Source: Conus ventricosus
Lineage: Eukaryota > Mollusca > Gastropoda > Neogastropoda > Conidae
DNA: 64,000 nucleotides
Assembly (NCBI GenBank): GCA_018398815.1
Contig: CM031622.1
Coordinates: 25,114,328-25,178,327 of the forward strand
Reading direction: 5' to 3'
Within the stretch, counting starts at the first letter, position 1, and the number at the start of each line of letters is the position of its first letter. This document shows, piece by piece, positions 12,739-24,549 of this stretch. Below the pieces are notes generated by a model, which worked only from the letters and a program-made list of their open reading frames with translations, was not told the DNA's origin and ran no database searches. Made by a program: the position numbers and the translations under genes.

Positions 12739-15700
12739 ATGGCGACACAAGCGTTCTATCGGATGGGCATGGTATGCGCCATCGTCGCCTTCGTTCTCAT
12801 GTTCGTCGCCTTTTCCTCTCCGTACTGGTACAAGTCATGGACGCGAGTACACAGTCCTTTCGCCAACATCGGTCTGTGGCATGTGTGTCTGTCTGGCTTT
12901 ATCATGCCGCGCGATCCTGCCATGAAGTCATATGTCGGCTGCTGGTGGATCCACTCCACAGAGTTTGAGCTGGTGGCTGACCAGATTATGCCAGGTCAGT
13001 TTATGACCAATATGAATCCTCTAATTTTTAGGTCATCCGTGCCTTTTAACAGACTATATGCCCTTATTTGGTCATGTACAAAAATACATGCATTGTAGAA
13101 TTTTCGAAAACTTATTGAGCGCATCTTAGTCACTACTTCCGGTATTGGGTTTACTTTCACATTCAATGTGTTCATGAGATTGGTGTACACTGTGTTCCCA
13201 TTCAGCTTCAACAAGAAGTGTGTGTGTGTTGGGGGGGGGGGGGGGGGGGGTCAGCTTCAGTCCAGATCCAATTAATAGAATTCACAAAAAATCAGTGAAT
13301 TCAGAGATTGAGTGGTAAGTCTTTATTTCATTCAGTTTATACTGCCAACACAAGTCAAAATGATTTAGATCTAGTTTTAGCCATGGTTGATGGTAAATTG
13401 CCTAGCTATGTGTGATGTTTGTACATGTACATGTATTCAGAGGTACTGCTCTTCAGTGCGGCAAAAATTGGCAAAATTGCTGAAACAGCTGTAGTGATGC
13501 TGTAGCCTTTGACCAAGGAATGATGGTACAACAAGCCTCAAGACTCACCATGCTTTATGAAATCTGTTATTGATAGACTGGCATGTTTGTGCATTCCATT
13601 AAAAGAAGCCACCTAAACTGGCAGTTCCATGGTTATTTCCTGCTGTGTTGAGAATCGTAGAAACTCTTTCTTCTCCACGATTGTCCATGATTGGAACAGA
13701 CTTTATGTCCCAGACCTTGAGTGCTTTCAGCATGACACTCAATTCAGTCTTTTCTTCCCCACACTGTGCAAATTCTGAAACCCCACTTGTCAGAAATTGT
13801 GGACATTGACAGCTAGATGTTAGTGGTTCAGACTCACACCCATCAGCTCTACTCCCAAAACACAATTTACCGTTCGTCCACGGAGCCTGATCATGATGTA
13901 GCAGATGTGTGTGTATTCACTGTGATAAATTTTGTTTCTTGTTTTCAATGTTAAATCCTCTCCAGCTGGTCCATGCCTCCCTTCAAGAACAGGTCCCTGA
14001 AGCCATATTCCAGTAATGTGCAGACAAGCCCAAGGCATGCGTATCACTTGCTGTGGTCTACAAATATTTTGGCAGAGGAAGCAAAAGGAGCTTTCAGAAA
14101 ACCTACTAATGTTACAACTGAATTTAAATAAACTCGCAGTTTTGTTGTGTGGTTGCATTCCTTCGCTCAACTTTCACTGTCAATGCCAAGAAGTCTGTAA
14201 GAAATGTGTATGTTTCAGCCTGGTTCCGGATCATTCAGATGCTGTGTGTGTTCACACTGCTGCTGGACCTGTGTGGCATGGTCTTCCTCCTCTTGTATCT
14301 GCTGGACGGCCCCGCAAACAGCTCTATGAGAAGGACAGGGGCAAAATGTTCATCATCGACTCCATCCTCATGCTGGTGTCTGGTAAGACCGGGAAGCTTT
14401 GGGATACAGAGGGAACAGCATTCTCTTTGATTGACTGCTGTGTGTTTTTTCTCTCTACCGTTTCGAAAATAATGATCACTGGGAACAAAATGTTTTCACC
14501 ATTTACATTCATCCACTCACCCAGCTCTCTGTGCAATCAACCAAAACCTCACTCATACAATGAATTTGTAAGTCAGTGCCATTCGTGCCTGGGTGATTAC
14601 AAGACCTTTTTTTTTGTCATTCAAGTTTTACCTCAATGCGCTGTCATAGATGTGTCACAGCTGTAATTTAGCTTACATGTAGAGGTAAGGAGCAGAATGA
14701 AAGTTTAAATTGTGTAAAAGTAACTGTATGAATTCAAATAACAGCGACAGGCTTTAAAAAATTATGAAATTATTGGAATGCTACAAATTACAGTGAACAT
14801 TTCCAAGCTGATTTATGTTAATCATTTATTAATAAAGCTGCTCAGTGTGAATTAATACACATAGTTCATATAAAAATCTGAATGTAACTTTTTTTTTTTA
14901 TGTCTTGTTATTCCAAAAGGCATCATGTTGTTGTCATTTCTTTTTACATAACATTATACTTTTTTCAGCGTTTTTCGTGTTCCTGATTTCCTTAATATTT
15001 GCGGAGATGAGCAATGATGGGGACTGGATGCCACGCCCATGGATGAACTACCTGTCATGGAGCTATGGTCTGTGTGTGCTGTCTGGATTCTTTGCTGCAT
15101 TTGGGGGCATGGTTCTCTTCATCCTCGGTCTGATTTTCAAGGTAAAATTAAAAAAGGGTGAAGAAATTAGGCAAATGAGAGAGAGAGAGAGACAGCTAAT
15201 GTGGATGTATTTATGAAGAAATTAGGCAAATGAGAGAGAGAGAGAGAGAGAGAGACAGCTAATGTGGATGTATTTACTGGCGCCTGTATTGGATGATGAA
15301 ATTCAGGGATGTATTAAGCATGGATGTTTTGTTCACAGAGAAGTTCCTCTTTCTTCAAAATTACGTTAGCCCTCAAATCTGCTTCACAACCACACATTTT
15401 CAGGGCTTCACATTGCTGGCACGCCCACAATATTTTTTTGCGTCAAATTTTGAAATGGCACGTCACATATACTTTTGTATATAGCTGTTGCAAGCCATTG
15501 CAGTCATGCGGAATGGGGGTTCGATCCTCCTCTCTCTCATTCAATCATGTGGAGCGGCAAAAGTCGATATATTGTGCCGTCCACAGCACTATAGTTCATT
15601 CAGAGACATGAATGATCAGCTTTTGATCGAGATAGAATGGAAACAGTGATAAGATTCATCACCAGGACTCAAAGACTTCTTCTTTTTCTGCGTACGCAGG

Positions 15701-17242
15701 CTGATACTCCTGCAGACACCCCCTGTATAGGGAGTGGAGTTTTGCATGTATGACCTTTTTTATCCCGCCATTAAGGCAGCCATACTCCAACTTCGGGGAA
15801 GGTGCATGCTATGTGTCACGTGTCATCCATACTAACGGCCAAACTGGCCTTCTCTTCTGAAAGTTGGTGATGGGATTTTACGTGTGTGCGAGATGTTATG
15901 CGTGCGTTCACACACGGAACCTCAGTTTATAGTCTCATTCGAAGGACTGTATGGGAAATGGAGTCAGAACCAATGTCAACTCCGAGGGAAAAATCCCCCT
16001 GTGCCGAAACAGCCTGGCAGAGATTCGAACCCGCAACCCCAAGATTATGAGTCTGGCGCTCTACCACTGAGCTTTTCCGGCCCCTGACTCGAGGACTGAT
16101 ATAAGAATGTCCCTTTGCTTCACACTGCAGATGTTGGCTCCATGTTTAGTGCGTTCATTGTACTGTGCAATCAGCAGTGGTTGTTGTTCACAGTATTCAT
16201 GGATATCACAGTCACAGATGTCTAACAAAAGCATTCTGTCCGAACTCTTGCAGAGTTTTGCTCAGCAGGGCTAATAACGCTTTGTTACAATGTTGCTTTT
16301 GTTCATACTTTTATAATAGTCATTTGTGTGTGTGTGTACACATCTGCATGTGTGTGTGCCTGAAAGAATCTTCAGGCAGGGGCGTTGGACCCCATCATTG
16401 TTGCAGAGTCAAGGTGAAGGAAACTAACTTTACAGTCCAGGGAGAATAGATGAGAATAGACTTGTCAGGCGATGTATCTGATTGGGGGCTGGAATAGCTC
16501 GGTTGTTAGAATGCCGGACTTGTAATCTTGGTGATCCTAGGGTTATGGGTTTGAATCTCTGCCAGGCCATTTGGTACAGGGGGATTTTTTCCTCTGAGTT
16601 AACATTGGTTCAGATTCCATTTCCCAAATAGTCCTTCGAATGAGACTATAAACCGAGGTTCTGTGTGTGAACGCTCGCATAACATTTTGCACGTACGTAA
16701 AATCCCATTACCAGCTTTCCGAAGAGAAGGGCAGTTTGGCCGTTGGTATGGATGATACGTTACACATAGCATGCACTCTGCGTAAAAAATCAAAAGAATG
16801 CAAGAGTTGTTAAATTGAATGAATTATATTGACAATAACACGGGAAACGACTGAATGAAGCACTGGCAGGCAGCTTTTCAGTCGGCCCTACCCAGGTTGG
16901 CAGCCCATTATGTAAATGAGAATGGGGATTGTACAGCGCTTAGAGCTTGGTCTCTGGCCGGGGACAGGCGCTATATATATATGATAATTGACCCAGCGAT
17001 GTGCACACCTGATTCAGGACAAGGACCGACGAGAGCTGGACAACTTGGACTCGGCGGCAGAGCTGCGACGTCGCCAGGAAATGGCGAGGGAGAAGGAGGA
17101 GGAGGCTAACGCTCCACCGCGGGCGGCAGGCCCCGCCTTCATTCCCTCGACCCGCTTCTCTGCCCCCCCGCAGGATATGGCGCTGACCCACCCTCCTCCT
17201 CCAGCTAAACCACCTGCCAGGGTCGGAGAGTCCTTTGTGTGA
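12739..17242 (+). CDS. Gene 2: claudin/PMP22-superfamily protein with PDZ-type tail, one-base frameshift
   Basis: Four exons: 12739-12994, 14219-14382, 14969-15141 and 17018-17242 (TGA). Donors are GTCAGT, GTAAGA and GTAAAA, and all acceptors are CAG. Introns 1 and 2 are phase 1 as in the paralogues; intron 3 is phase 0 and unique to this gene. Exon 1 carries helix 1, W30, G45-L-W47, C50 and C68. Exon 2 starts W-F. Exon 3 has W-M-P-R-P and S-W-S-Y-G-L-C. Exon 2 is 164 nt where phase demands a multiple of 3: its first half reads in one frame (ending L-L-D-G-P) and its second half in another (K-Q-L-Y-E-K), crossing at the C4 run 14310-14313. A single missing C explains this. If so, the protein is about 272 aa. 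Exon 4 adds a charged, then proline-rich tail of 74 aa ending E-S-F-V, a class I PDZ ligand pattern as in many claudins. Reading through exon 3 would instead stop at 15216. The start has A at -3 and G at +4. Confidence 0.8.
13231..13250. repeat. G20 homopolymer in gene 2 intron 1
   Basis: A run of 20 G directly after a short (TG)n tract. Confidence 0.95.
15165..15278. repeat. Tandem duplication just after gene 2 exon 3
   Basis: The segment GAAGAAATTAGGCAAATGAG ... (GA)n ... GACAGCTAATGTGGATGTA occurs twice in a row, the copies differing mainly in (GA)n length. It starts about 20 bp downstream of the exon 3 donor. Confidence 0.85.
15690..16088 (-). mobile_element. SINE-B copy, minus strand, in gene 2 intron 3
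   Basis: The tRNA-like head lies at the right end. On the minus strand it reads GCTCAGTGGTAGAGCG (A-box region) then GGTTGCGGGTTCGAATC (B box). A body follows that is shared with 16484-16800 and, more weakly, 48935-49208. The left boundary is approximate. Confidence 0.75.
16484..16800 (+). mobile_element. SINE-B copy, plus strand, in gene 2 intron 3
   Basis: The head TAGCTCGGTTGTTAGAATG and B-box-like GGGTTATGGGTTTGAATCTC are followed by the same body as the copy at 15690-16088. Together the two form an inverted pair about 395 bp apart. Confidence 0.75.
16855..16985 (+). mobile_element. SINE 3' domain next to gene 2 exon 4
   Basis: The stretch includes GTACAGCGCTTAGAGCTTGG and ends GGCGCTATATATATATG, which looks like the 3' region of a tRNA-derived SINE from memory of similar invertebrate repeats. 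It ends about 32 bp before the exon 4 acceptor. Confidence 0.45.
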
Positions 17243-20200
17243 AGAGGTCAGCCATTCAACCTTCTGACCTCTGATCTGCCTGTCCTCCATTTTTTTTTCA
17301 CTACTCATCTGCCCGCTGAGGTTGACTGCTTTGTGTTTCCATGTGGGGTATTTGGGAAGAGTTGGGCATTAAGACACTGCCATTTTTTTGCCAGCAGATT
17401 AAGCTATCATGGGGGCCATTGGAAATGCATAATTTCACTGTGTGTTGATTATGACTAGCGAAAACAGTGACACTGTTAGAGGACAGTATGTCTGACATGA
17501 CTGTAGATAATTCAGCGAACCAGGTACTAGTAAATTGAAAGGATGACCGAGACATTGTTGAAAAACTATGCAAGTGTATTTGAAATCGGTCCAAACTCGA
17601 GTGCCAATGATTTAGGTGACCAAGATGAGTCAAGGTTGACATCAAGATCAGTTTTCAGATCCTGTGGAAAGCATGTTGTGATCCAAAGGTCATGCATGAA
17701 CATCAGCAACAGAGAGATGCTTGCTCATCCATAATTGGAGTTTTACATTAAAAAAAAAAAAAAATGGTGCAAGTTGGTCTTGCAAAGGGTTTTTTTTTGT
17801 GTGTGTGTTTTTTGTTTTTGTTTTAAATGGTACCCAGTTTATGAGTTTGTTAGCGCTCTAGGAAATTTGATAGTTTGGTACCTGGTTTCCAACAGGTTGA
17901 AACTCATTATATTTTGAGTAATTTGTTCTTTTGTTTGGGCAGCCCAGTAAATTTTGTTTCTGCTCTAGTTTGGTACCTGTTGCTGTGAAACAACTTTGAA
18001 GTTTAAAGGTCCAACGTTGGGTGTGTGATGATACATAACTTATTCTCCGCAAGCGAGACATAACAGGAAATACTGAGAGGCAGACAGGATGCAGAATGCT
18101 GTACTCTGCGATGTAAGTCACCTGGAAAAGCAGCGCACGGATGGAGAGAAAAGTGGGATGATTTCTGGCATACACATTTATTTCTGGTGGGGGGGTAGGG
18201 AGGGGGAGGGGGGGGGGGGGGGGGGCAGGAAGAGGGGGTTTGTCTTAAGTTGATCAACCCCCTGATAAACCAAAATTAATGGTTGACTGTTCACTTGACC
18301 AGCAGATCACAGCAGAGGTCATGCTGTATATCTCTGTTTGGTAACATCAAGAATGCGCAGGCTACAGCTAGTCTTGATCGTAATCTTTGAGTAGAAGTGC
18401 CATTGTTTCTGCTAACAGTTTCTGAGGTTGAACACGAAGCCAGCTTGATGGAATTGCAAAGATGAGGAGAAGAGCTCCCAGCTTTGATCCTGAACTTTGA
18501 GGACCAGTTGCAGGAAAGCATGTATTGATGTAAATTACCTGTTACACTTAAAGAAAGTTGTAACAAGTAAAGAGGCTGATGTGTGTGTGTTTTTGAACTG
18601 CTGAAAACAGATTATGTTGGGTCACTTACTACAGTTACAAATGACTTAGCTTCTGATTATGGTTTGTGGATGACACAGTAGAAATGAAACAATCTTTATG
18701 AGAAGAAAAAAAAACCTTTCAGATGGTTGCTTAGGTGTTCTTACCATATGATGGGATAAATTGATGGTGTGCAAGAGTACAGATTTGACAAGTAAATAAA
18801 ACCCTGATAGATTGGGTTTGAAGTAGACCTGATTCAGGTTCATTTTGGTCAATTTGTGACCCATAACCATAAAAGATATATACTGATATGGGCAAACTTG
18901 TGATTGTAATGTGAATAAAAACTTTGGAAAATTCTGTTTCTTATGATGTAAGTGAAGCCTGAAGAAATTTGTTGATTAGTGTTCAGGGCTCATACTCAAA
19001 GATTAGTGGACTTTACTGGCAAATCAAGCTTAGCTCCCTTTGAAACTTGTTTTTAAAGGTATGAGGGGCCAGACTGCCTTGCAGTCAAAAGGTTATGAAG
19101 CAAACATATTTAGAGAATACGAAAATGCCCATGACTCAAAAGTGATAAAAACTGGGTTGGTTGCAATTCTCAAAATGTTTGAAATCATTTCTGAGTCTTA
19201 TTGTACCATTCATAAGAATGGCGCTCCTTCCTGTTTTGTTTCATTGTGTGAACAGTTAATATCTGTTCAACCGACAGGTGGCTGTAGGATTTGAAATTGA
19301 ATGTTGACACAGGGTTTGTAGCTTCCTTACCAGTGCTTACTGATCTGGATGCAAGCTTCTTTTGGCCTTAATTGTGATTATGTAGTTGTTGGTAGCATCA
19401 TGTAGAGTAAGCGTGTGCTGATGAAAGATCATTTCTTTTATTGTTGCTCCCTTGATTATGTAGTTGTTGGTAGCATCATGTAGAGTAAGCGTGTGCTGAT
19501 GAAAGATCATTTCTTTTATTGTTGCTCCCTTTACAAAAATCATCATTAAAAAAAGTTACATTCTAAACTCCAGAAGAAAGCATCATTATGAAATCATCAG
19601 TGGACAACACAAGTACTTGCATCGGCAGGGAAATAACTCTGCACAGATTTCTTCACTGCGCGGCTTGAGCGTCCATCAGGGGTCTAGTTGTGCGTTCATG
19701 CGCATTTCAAGGCGTAGTTTAGAGAAGATGCCAGGAGAAATGCAGGTTCCAAGATCACTGGCTGAAGGAGAAATAATGTAGGACATAGTTCCTGCATGAT
19801 CCAGTCATCGAGAGAAAGACTGACGGTGATGTTAGTCGAATTTCTTGTAACAGTGTCCATGGGTGAGGCTGTATAACAATATCAGCTTTGCCTTAACACT
19901 TTGCTGCGTTGGCCAATGACTGATTTCCAAAGTTTTCCTTATGACAAGTTTGAAATATTCCGCAGGATACTATAATTGTTTTAGCTGTGAAAGAAATACT
20001 CTGTGAAATGGCTTTACAAGAGCTCTGAAGATCCTGACATGTTCCTCAGTTGGCTTGTGATCATGTGGATAGAAACCGGTATGGCTAGTAATTTTTTTTA
20101 AAGTAAATAACAAACAAACCAAAATCAAAAGCCTGGCTTTATCAATACAAAATTTGATGTACTGTGGGTATAGTGCGAGACTGTCAAAAATGTGATGCGA

Positions 20201-20944
20201 GGGGAGAAAAAAACTTGACACTTGTTTGTGTACACTGTGTTACAGATCACCACGACATGGCTCAGAGAATTGAATGACAAACTGCTGGTGAAGTTCGACA
20301 TCTCCTGACACAAGGGTGCCTCCTGTGAAGTGAAGAAATGACTTTGGTTAATTACTCGTACAGTTGTTGGTTAATTACTCATACAGTTGTACTCATTCAC
20401 AGTGACCACTTCTGTGTTCCACATTTGTGAAATGACAGAGTAATCTAACTCACAGTTGGAAACACTGGTGTTTCATGTTTTCTTGTTGCTATCAACACTG
20501 GTTCTAATATGCATGCGTCGTTTTAAAGACTGGTTCTTAGGATTCGGTCATCTGTACATATTGGTTCTGACATTTAGTGATTACCTAGGATTGACTTTAG
20601 TCGAAATGATTTTTTTTCCACACCCATAAGATAAAAGCTTATTCTGTCTTTTAGTCCCTCAAAAAAAAAGAATTTTAATTGGAAAGTGGAATGTTCACTC
20701 GCAAAGAATATTCTTGATAATGCCGTGTATCATTTTTTTTTAAGCAGTGATGTCATTCTGGCATCTTGCTCCTATTTTTTTCGTGTATATGTCATTCAGG
20801 GTGCATACACAGGCGGCCAGTCAGTGAAGGTGTTTTATATCTAGCTGGTCCAACCCAGCTGCTGTTTGACACCTTGTTTAATCTAGAAACAAGATGCTAC
20901 TGTTTGTTTTATTTTTTTGTGTAATGTATAAGCAGGACGTCACT
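17243..20944. other. Downstream of gene 2: 3' UTR and intergenic DNA
   Basis: No further exon is recognised. The stretch holds a G-rich run at 18188-18225 (longest run about 17 G), the duplication at 19376-19531, and an AATAAA at about 18914. The length of the gene 2 3' UTR cannot be judged from sequence alone. Confidence 0.4.
19376..19531. repeat. Perfect tandem duplication, 2 x 78 bp
   Basis: GATTATGTAGTTGTTGGTAG begins each copy and both end GTTGCTCCCTT. I see no difference between them. 78 is a multiple of three, so the minus strand shows a repeated 26-residue ORF that is not a gene. Confidence 0.95.
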
Positions 20945-21340
20945 GTTTGTTTTCTTTTTCTTTTTTTTTCTTTTTTTTTTTCCTTTTGTAGTCTCATCAT
21001 CTGTACCACTTCAGTGGCACCGCACACACGCTTCTCATTCAAGCCCCATGTCCACAGCCACAGCCTGGCTTGTTTCTGTACAGCCCTGGCACTGGCAACC
21101 CACAGGGAGCAGTCAGTGTCAAGTCATCATGAGGCAACCCACCAGAGGAGACACTGCACTGCAGCTGAGCCACTTTAGTGGGTCTTCAGTGGTGGCTGTT
21201 CTGTCCCAATGTACACGGGACACCATCCACTAAGCCCTCAACTGATGACGATAATTGTTTTAAGTTGTGCAGGCAGCATAAGGGAGCTCTCCCTCTGGTG
21301 GGCACCATCATGTCTGTCCAACGACAGTCCCCACACACTT
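20945..21340 (-). mobile_element. SINE-A partial copy (3' part)
   Basis: The T-rich stretch at 20956-20986 is the A tail on the minus strand. The body matches the other SINE-A copies (for example AGGAGACACTGCACTGC at about 21148). The head is missing, apparently cut off where the next copy begins. Confidence 0.75.
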
Positions 21341-22035
21341 TTATTTATTTATTTATTTTTTTATTGTCCCATTTTCTGTGGCATTCATTGCACCCACGCC
21401 GCTCATCCCGACACCCCGTCCACAGCCACAGCCCTGTCAGTCCCACCGCAGCCCCAGCACTGGCAATCCACAGGGACCAGTCAGTGTCAAGTCGTCAAGA
21501 GGCAACCCACCAGAGGAGACACTGCACTGCTGCCGAGTCACTTCGGTGGTGTTCAGTGGTACCTGTTCTGATCCAACATATGCAGGACACCACCTACTAA
21601 GCCCCCTACTGACGACAATAATTGCTTAGTCACGGAGCCAGCGTGAGTGAGCTCTCCCTCCGGAGGATGCCACCACGTCCGTCCAATGACAGCCCTCATG
21701 GACTCGCCAATACTGGTGACCCTGACGGAACGAAACAAAGGCCACAGACATGGAGACAGTCGCCACAAACTTGATGACACTGGTGACTGGTGACCCCGAC
21801 AGAATCTCACCAAGAGCATAGCCATGGAGAGGAAATCCATTTGAAGTTATGTGAGCAAGGCATGGAGGGGCCACAGAAATTTAAGATTTTTTTAAGTGGA
21901 TGAAACTTTACTGCATCATCCCAATCTTCTCAGTTGAGCGCATAGCAAATTCAACTCTGAGTGGGTAGGAGCCAGTTGAAATGGAAAAATCTCACAAATA
22001 CATGGCTCTGATGGAAATCAAACGCACAACCTCCT
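21341..22035 (-). mobile_element. SINE-A copy, internally deleted
   Basis: A T-rich tail complement at 21341-21364 is followed by the SINE-A body and a degraded tRNA-like head near 21999-22035 (GGAAATCAAACGCACAACCTC is the B-box side). A segment present in other copies, between GGGCCACAGAA and AAGTGGATGAAAC, is absent. Confidence 0.8.
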
Positions 22036-22059
22036 AGGAAGTAAATCGAGTCGAGATAA

Positions 22060-22923
22060 AAGCAAAAATATTCCAGAAAACAAGTCTTTATAGGGACATA
22101 ATCTTGTATAAAATTGACAAAAACATTCCAGGAAATGAGTCTTTATAGGAAGGTAAATCTTGTATGAATAAAGACGGAAACATTCCAGGAGACAAGTCTT
22201 TATAGGGGCGTAAGTCTTGTATAAATGAAGACAAGAACATTCCAGGAAATGGGTCTTAAAGGGATGTAAATCTTGTATAAATAAAGACAAAAACATTCCA
22301 GGAAACGAGTCTTTATAAGGACATAAATCTTGTATAAATGAAGACAAAAATATTTCGGGAAACAAGTCTCTATAGGGACGTAAATCTTGTATAAATGAAG
22401 ACAAAAACATTCCGGGAAACAAATCTTCATACGGACGTAAATCTTGTATAAATGAAGACAAAAACATTTCGGAAAAACAAGTCTTTATGGGGACATAAAT
22501 CTTGTATTATTGAAGACAAAAATATTCCAGAAAACAAGTCTTTATAGGGATGCAAATTTTATGTAAACCAAGACAAAAAATCTCTATGAAAACAAGTTTT
22601 ATAGGAAGGTTATGGGGTTTGATGAAGACAGAACTGTTGCAGAAAAATGAAAAGAAAAAAATCCTGAAAGATCCAGTCATTATAGGGAGACAAATCTAGC
22701 TTACTGAAGACACAACCGTTCCAGTCAAACAAGTCTGTTATGGAGAGGTAAATCTTTCATAGATGAAGACCAAGACATTAAAAAATTTTTTTTTTAAAGT
22801 CTTTCATGGGGAAGATTTATGGGGAAGTATATTTTGTATAGATGAAGACAAAAAACATTCCTGGGGGAAAAAAGTCTCTAAAGGGAGGTAAATCTTGTAT
22901 AAATAAGTATGACGAAAACATTC
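22060..22923. repeat. Minisatellite with 57-bp unit
   Basis: Units contain AAATCTTGTATAAATGAAGAC, then AAAAACATTCC, then AAGTCTTTATAGGGA. TCTTGTA recurs at 22102, 22158, 22215, 22271, 22328, 22385, 22442 and 22500 (spacing 56-58). Units decay rightward. On the minus strand the 57-bp period keeps a 19-residue repeat open over 149 codons (22018-22467), expected from the arithmetic and not evidence of a gene. Confidence 0.9.
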
Positions 22924-23795
22924 TTCATCTGCTGTGGCACAGTGGTTAGCGATGAGGGTTCCCAGCTGGGTCATGGGTATAATTGAGGTCATGGGTATAA
23001 TTCCTGTCAGAACCAGTTAACATTGGTGGAGTTTCTGGGCTCCTTCCCCCAAGTTGAGCTTGCTATGGACTATTTGGAAGACTGGAACCACACGGCCGAG
23101 TTTCATCCACCGAAAAAAATTGCATCTCTGAGAGTGTTGCTCAAATTGCCTGACCCAACACTGCAGGTGTCTGCATCTCTGTGGCCTGGTTGATGCTGGG
23201 ATGTATTATGAAAGTTAAGCATAGAGTACAGCCCCTGTGATGCCATCTCAAAGCAGAATGGACCTCATAGCCTCGTCTTTGTCATCCTCATCCTCATTAA
23301 TCAGCATCGAAAAAAAAAAAAAAGAAACTCTCAAAGTCTGTGTCCCTTCGTGCCGTGTTCACACACTGACACAGTTTCAATTTCCTCTTAACGTGTATGC
23401 CCCTGATGAATTCAAGTTGAGGAAACCGGTATTGTCAAGCTCATGGGGGCTGTCATTGAGGCGACCATAGTGCCGCCTTGGGGAGGGGACGCTCAGGCTT
23501 ACTAGCTCCACAGCTAAACAAGTACTGTGATAAGTGAGGGGCCTCATAGGTAGTGTCCTGCGTACCGCTGAATCGGAACAGGCCCCACCGAACAGCACCG
23601 AAGGGTCTCGGAAGCAGCGCAGTGTCACCTCCAGGGGGTGGCCTCTCTACATCTTGACATTGATTCTTCCTGTGGATTTGCGGTGCCAGAGCTGTGACGG
23701 GACGAGCCTGGATGCGGCTGTGGACGGGGAGTGGATGCAGCAGTAGGGGTGATGCCACTGGAGTGGATACAGAGGATGAGAATGCACAAAAAGCA
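22924..23795 (+). mobile_element. SINE-A, near full length, inserted in the 57-bp minisatellite
   Basis: The head (GTGGCACAGTGGTTAGCGATG) starts at about 22931, then the body, ending in an A-rich tail. The target duplication AAAACATTC flanks it (about 22915-22923 and 23796-23804) and is itself part of a minisatellite unit, so the SINE split an existing array. A short duplication of TCATGGGTATAATT lies in the head. Confidence 0.8.
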
Positions 23796-24330
23796 AAAAC
23801 ATTCCAGAGAAGCAAGTATTCATGTGAAGTGAACCTAGTGTAGATGAAGACATCACCGTTACAGAAAAAAAAAAACTAGTCTTTACAGGAAAGTAAATGT
23901 GATAAATAGAGAGACAATCTGTACAGGGAGGTAAATCTAACACACACACACACACATACACACACATATATATATATATAATGTAGCGAGAGACAGAGCA
24001 ATGTATCTCTGTGTGTGCGTCAAAAAAATTAGTAGTGGGGAAAAACAAGGGCAGGCTAACGGTTCTTCCATCATTACATTAATGACTTGGCAAAGAAAGA
24101 TTCGAAGGAAAGGGAAAGAAAAAGGTGTTGAGAGGGAGGAGGGGTAGGGGCGGGGATGAAGAAAATGAGAATGAAAAACGGGGAAAACATGAATACTTTC
24201 ACTAGCAGATGTATATTTTTAGAGAGAGAGACAAAAACATACTGGAAAAACAAGTCTTTATAGGAAGGTAAATCTAATGTAAATGGAGACATGATCATAC
24301 CAGAAAAACAACTCTTTAGAGGGAGGTTAG

Positions 24331-24394
<64 letters not shown>

Positions 24395-24489
24395 CCAGTT
24401 TAAAATAGGATTTTCCTAGAAAATCCTATTTTAAACTGGTATGTCGCTCCCTACATGGTTGAGCACTTTTAACGTTCTGAGTGGCTTTT

Positions 24490-24549
<60 letters not shown>

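Noticed and set aside
12614..12968. Two ORFs overlapping the start of gene 2 in other frames
   Set aside because: They are shadows of exon 1; only the frame from 12739 carries the claudin-superfamily motif and joins in phase to exon 2.
14016..14666. 216-codon ORF overlapping gene 2 exon 2
   Set aside because: Only a short central part resembles the family; the remainder is intron. It reflects the frame change inside exon 2.
22018..22467. 149-codon repetitive protein on the minus strand
   Set aside because: A 57-bp repeat keeps a frame open by arithmetic; no start context or conserved ends were seen. Kept only as a finding to test.
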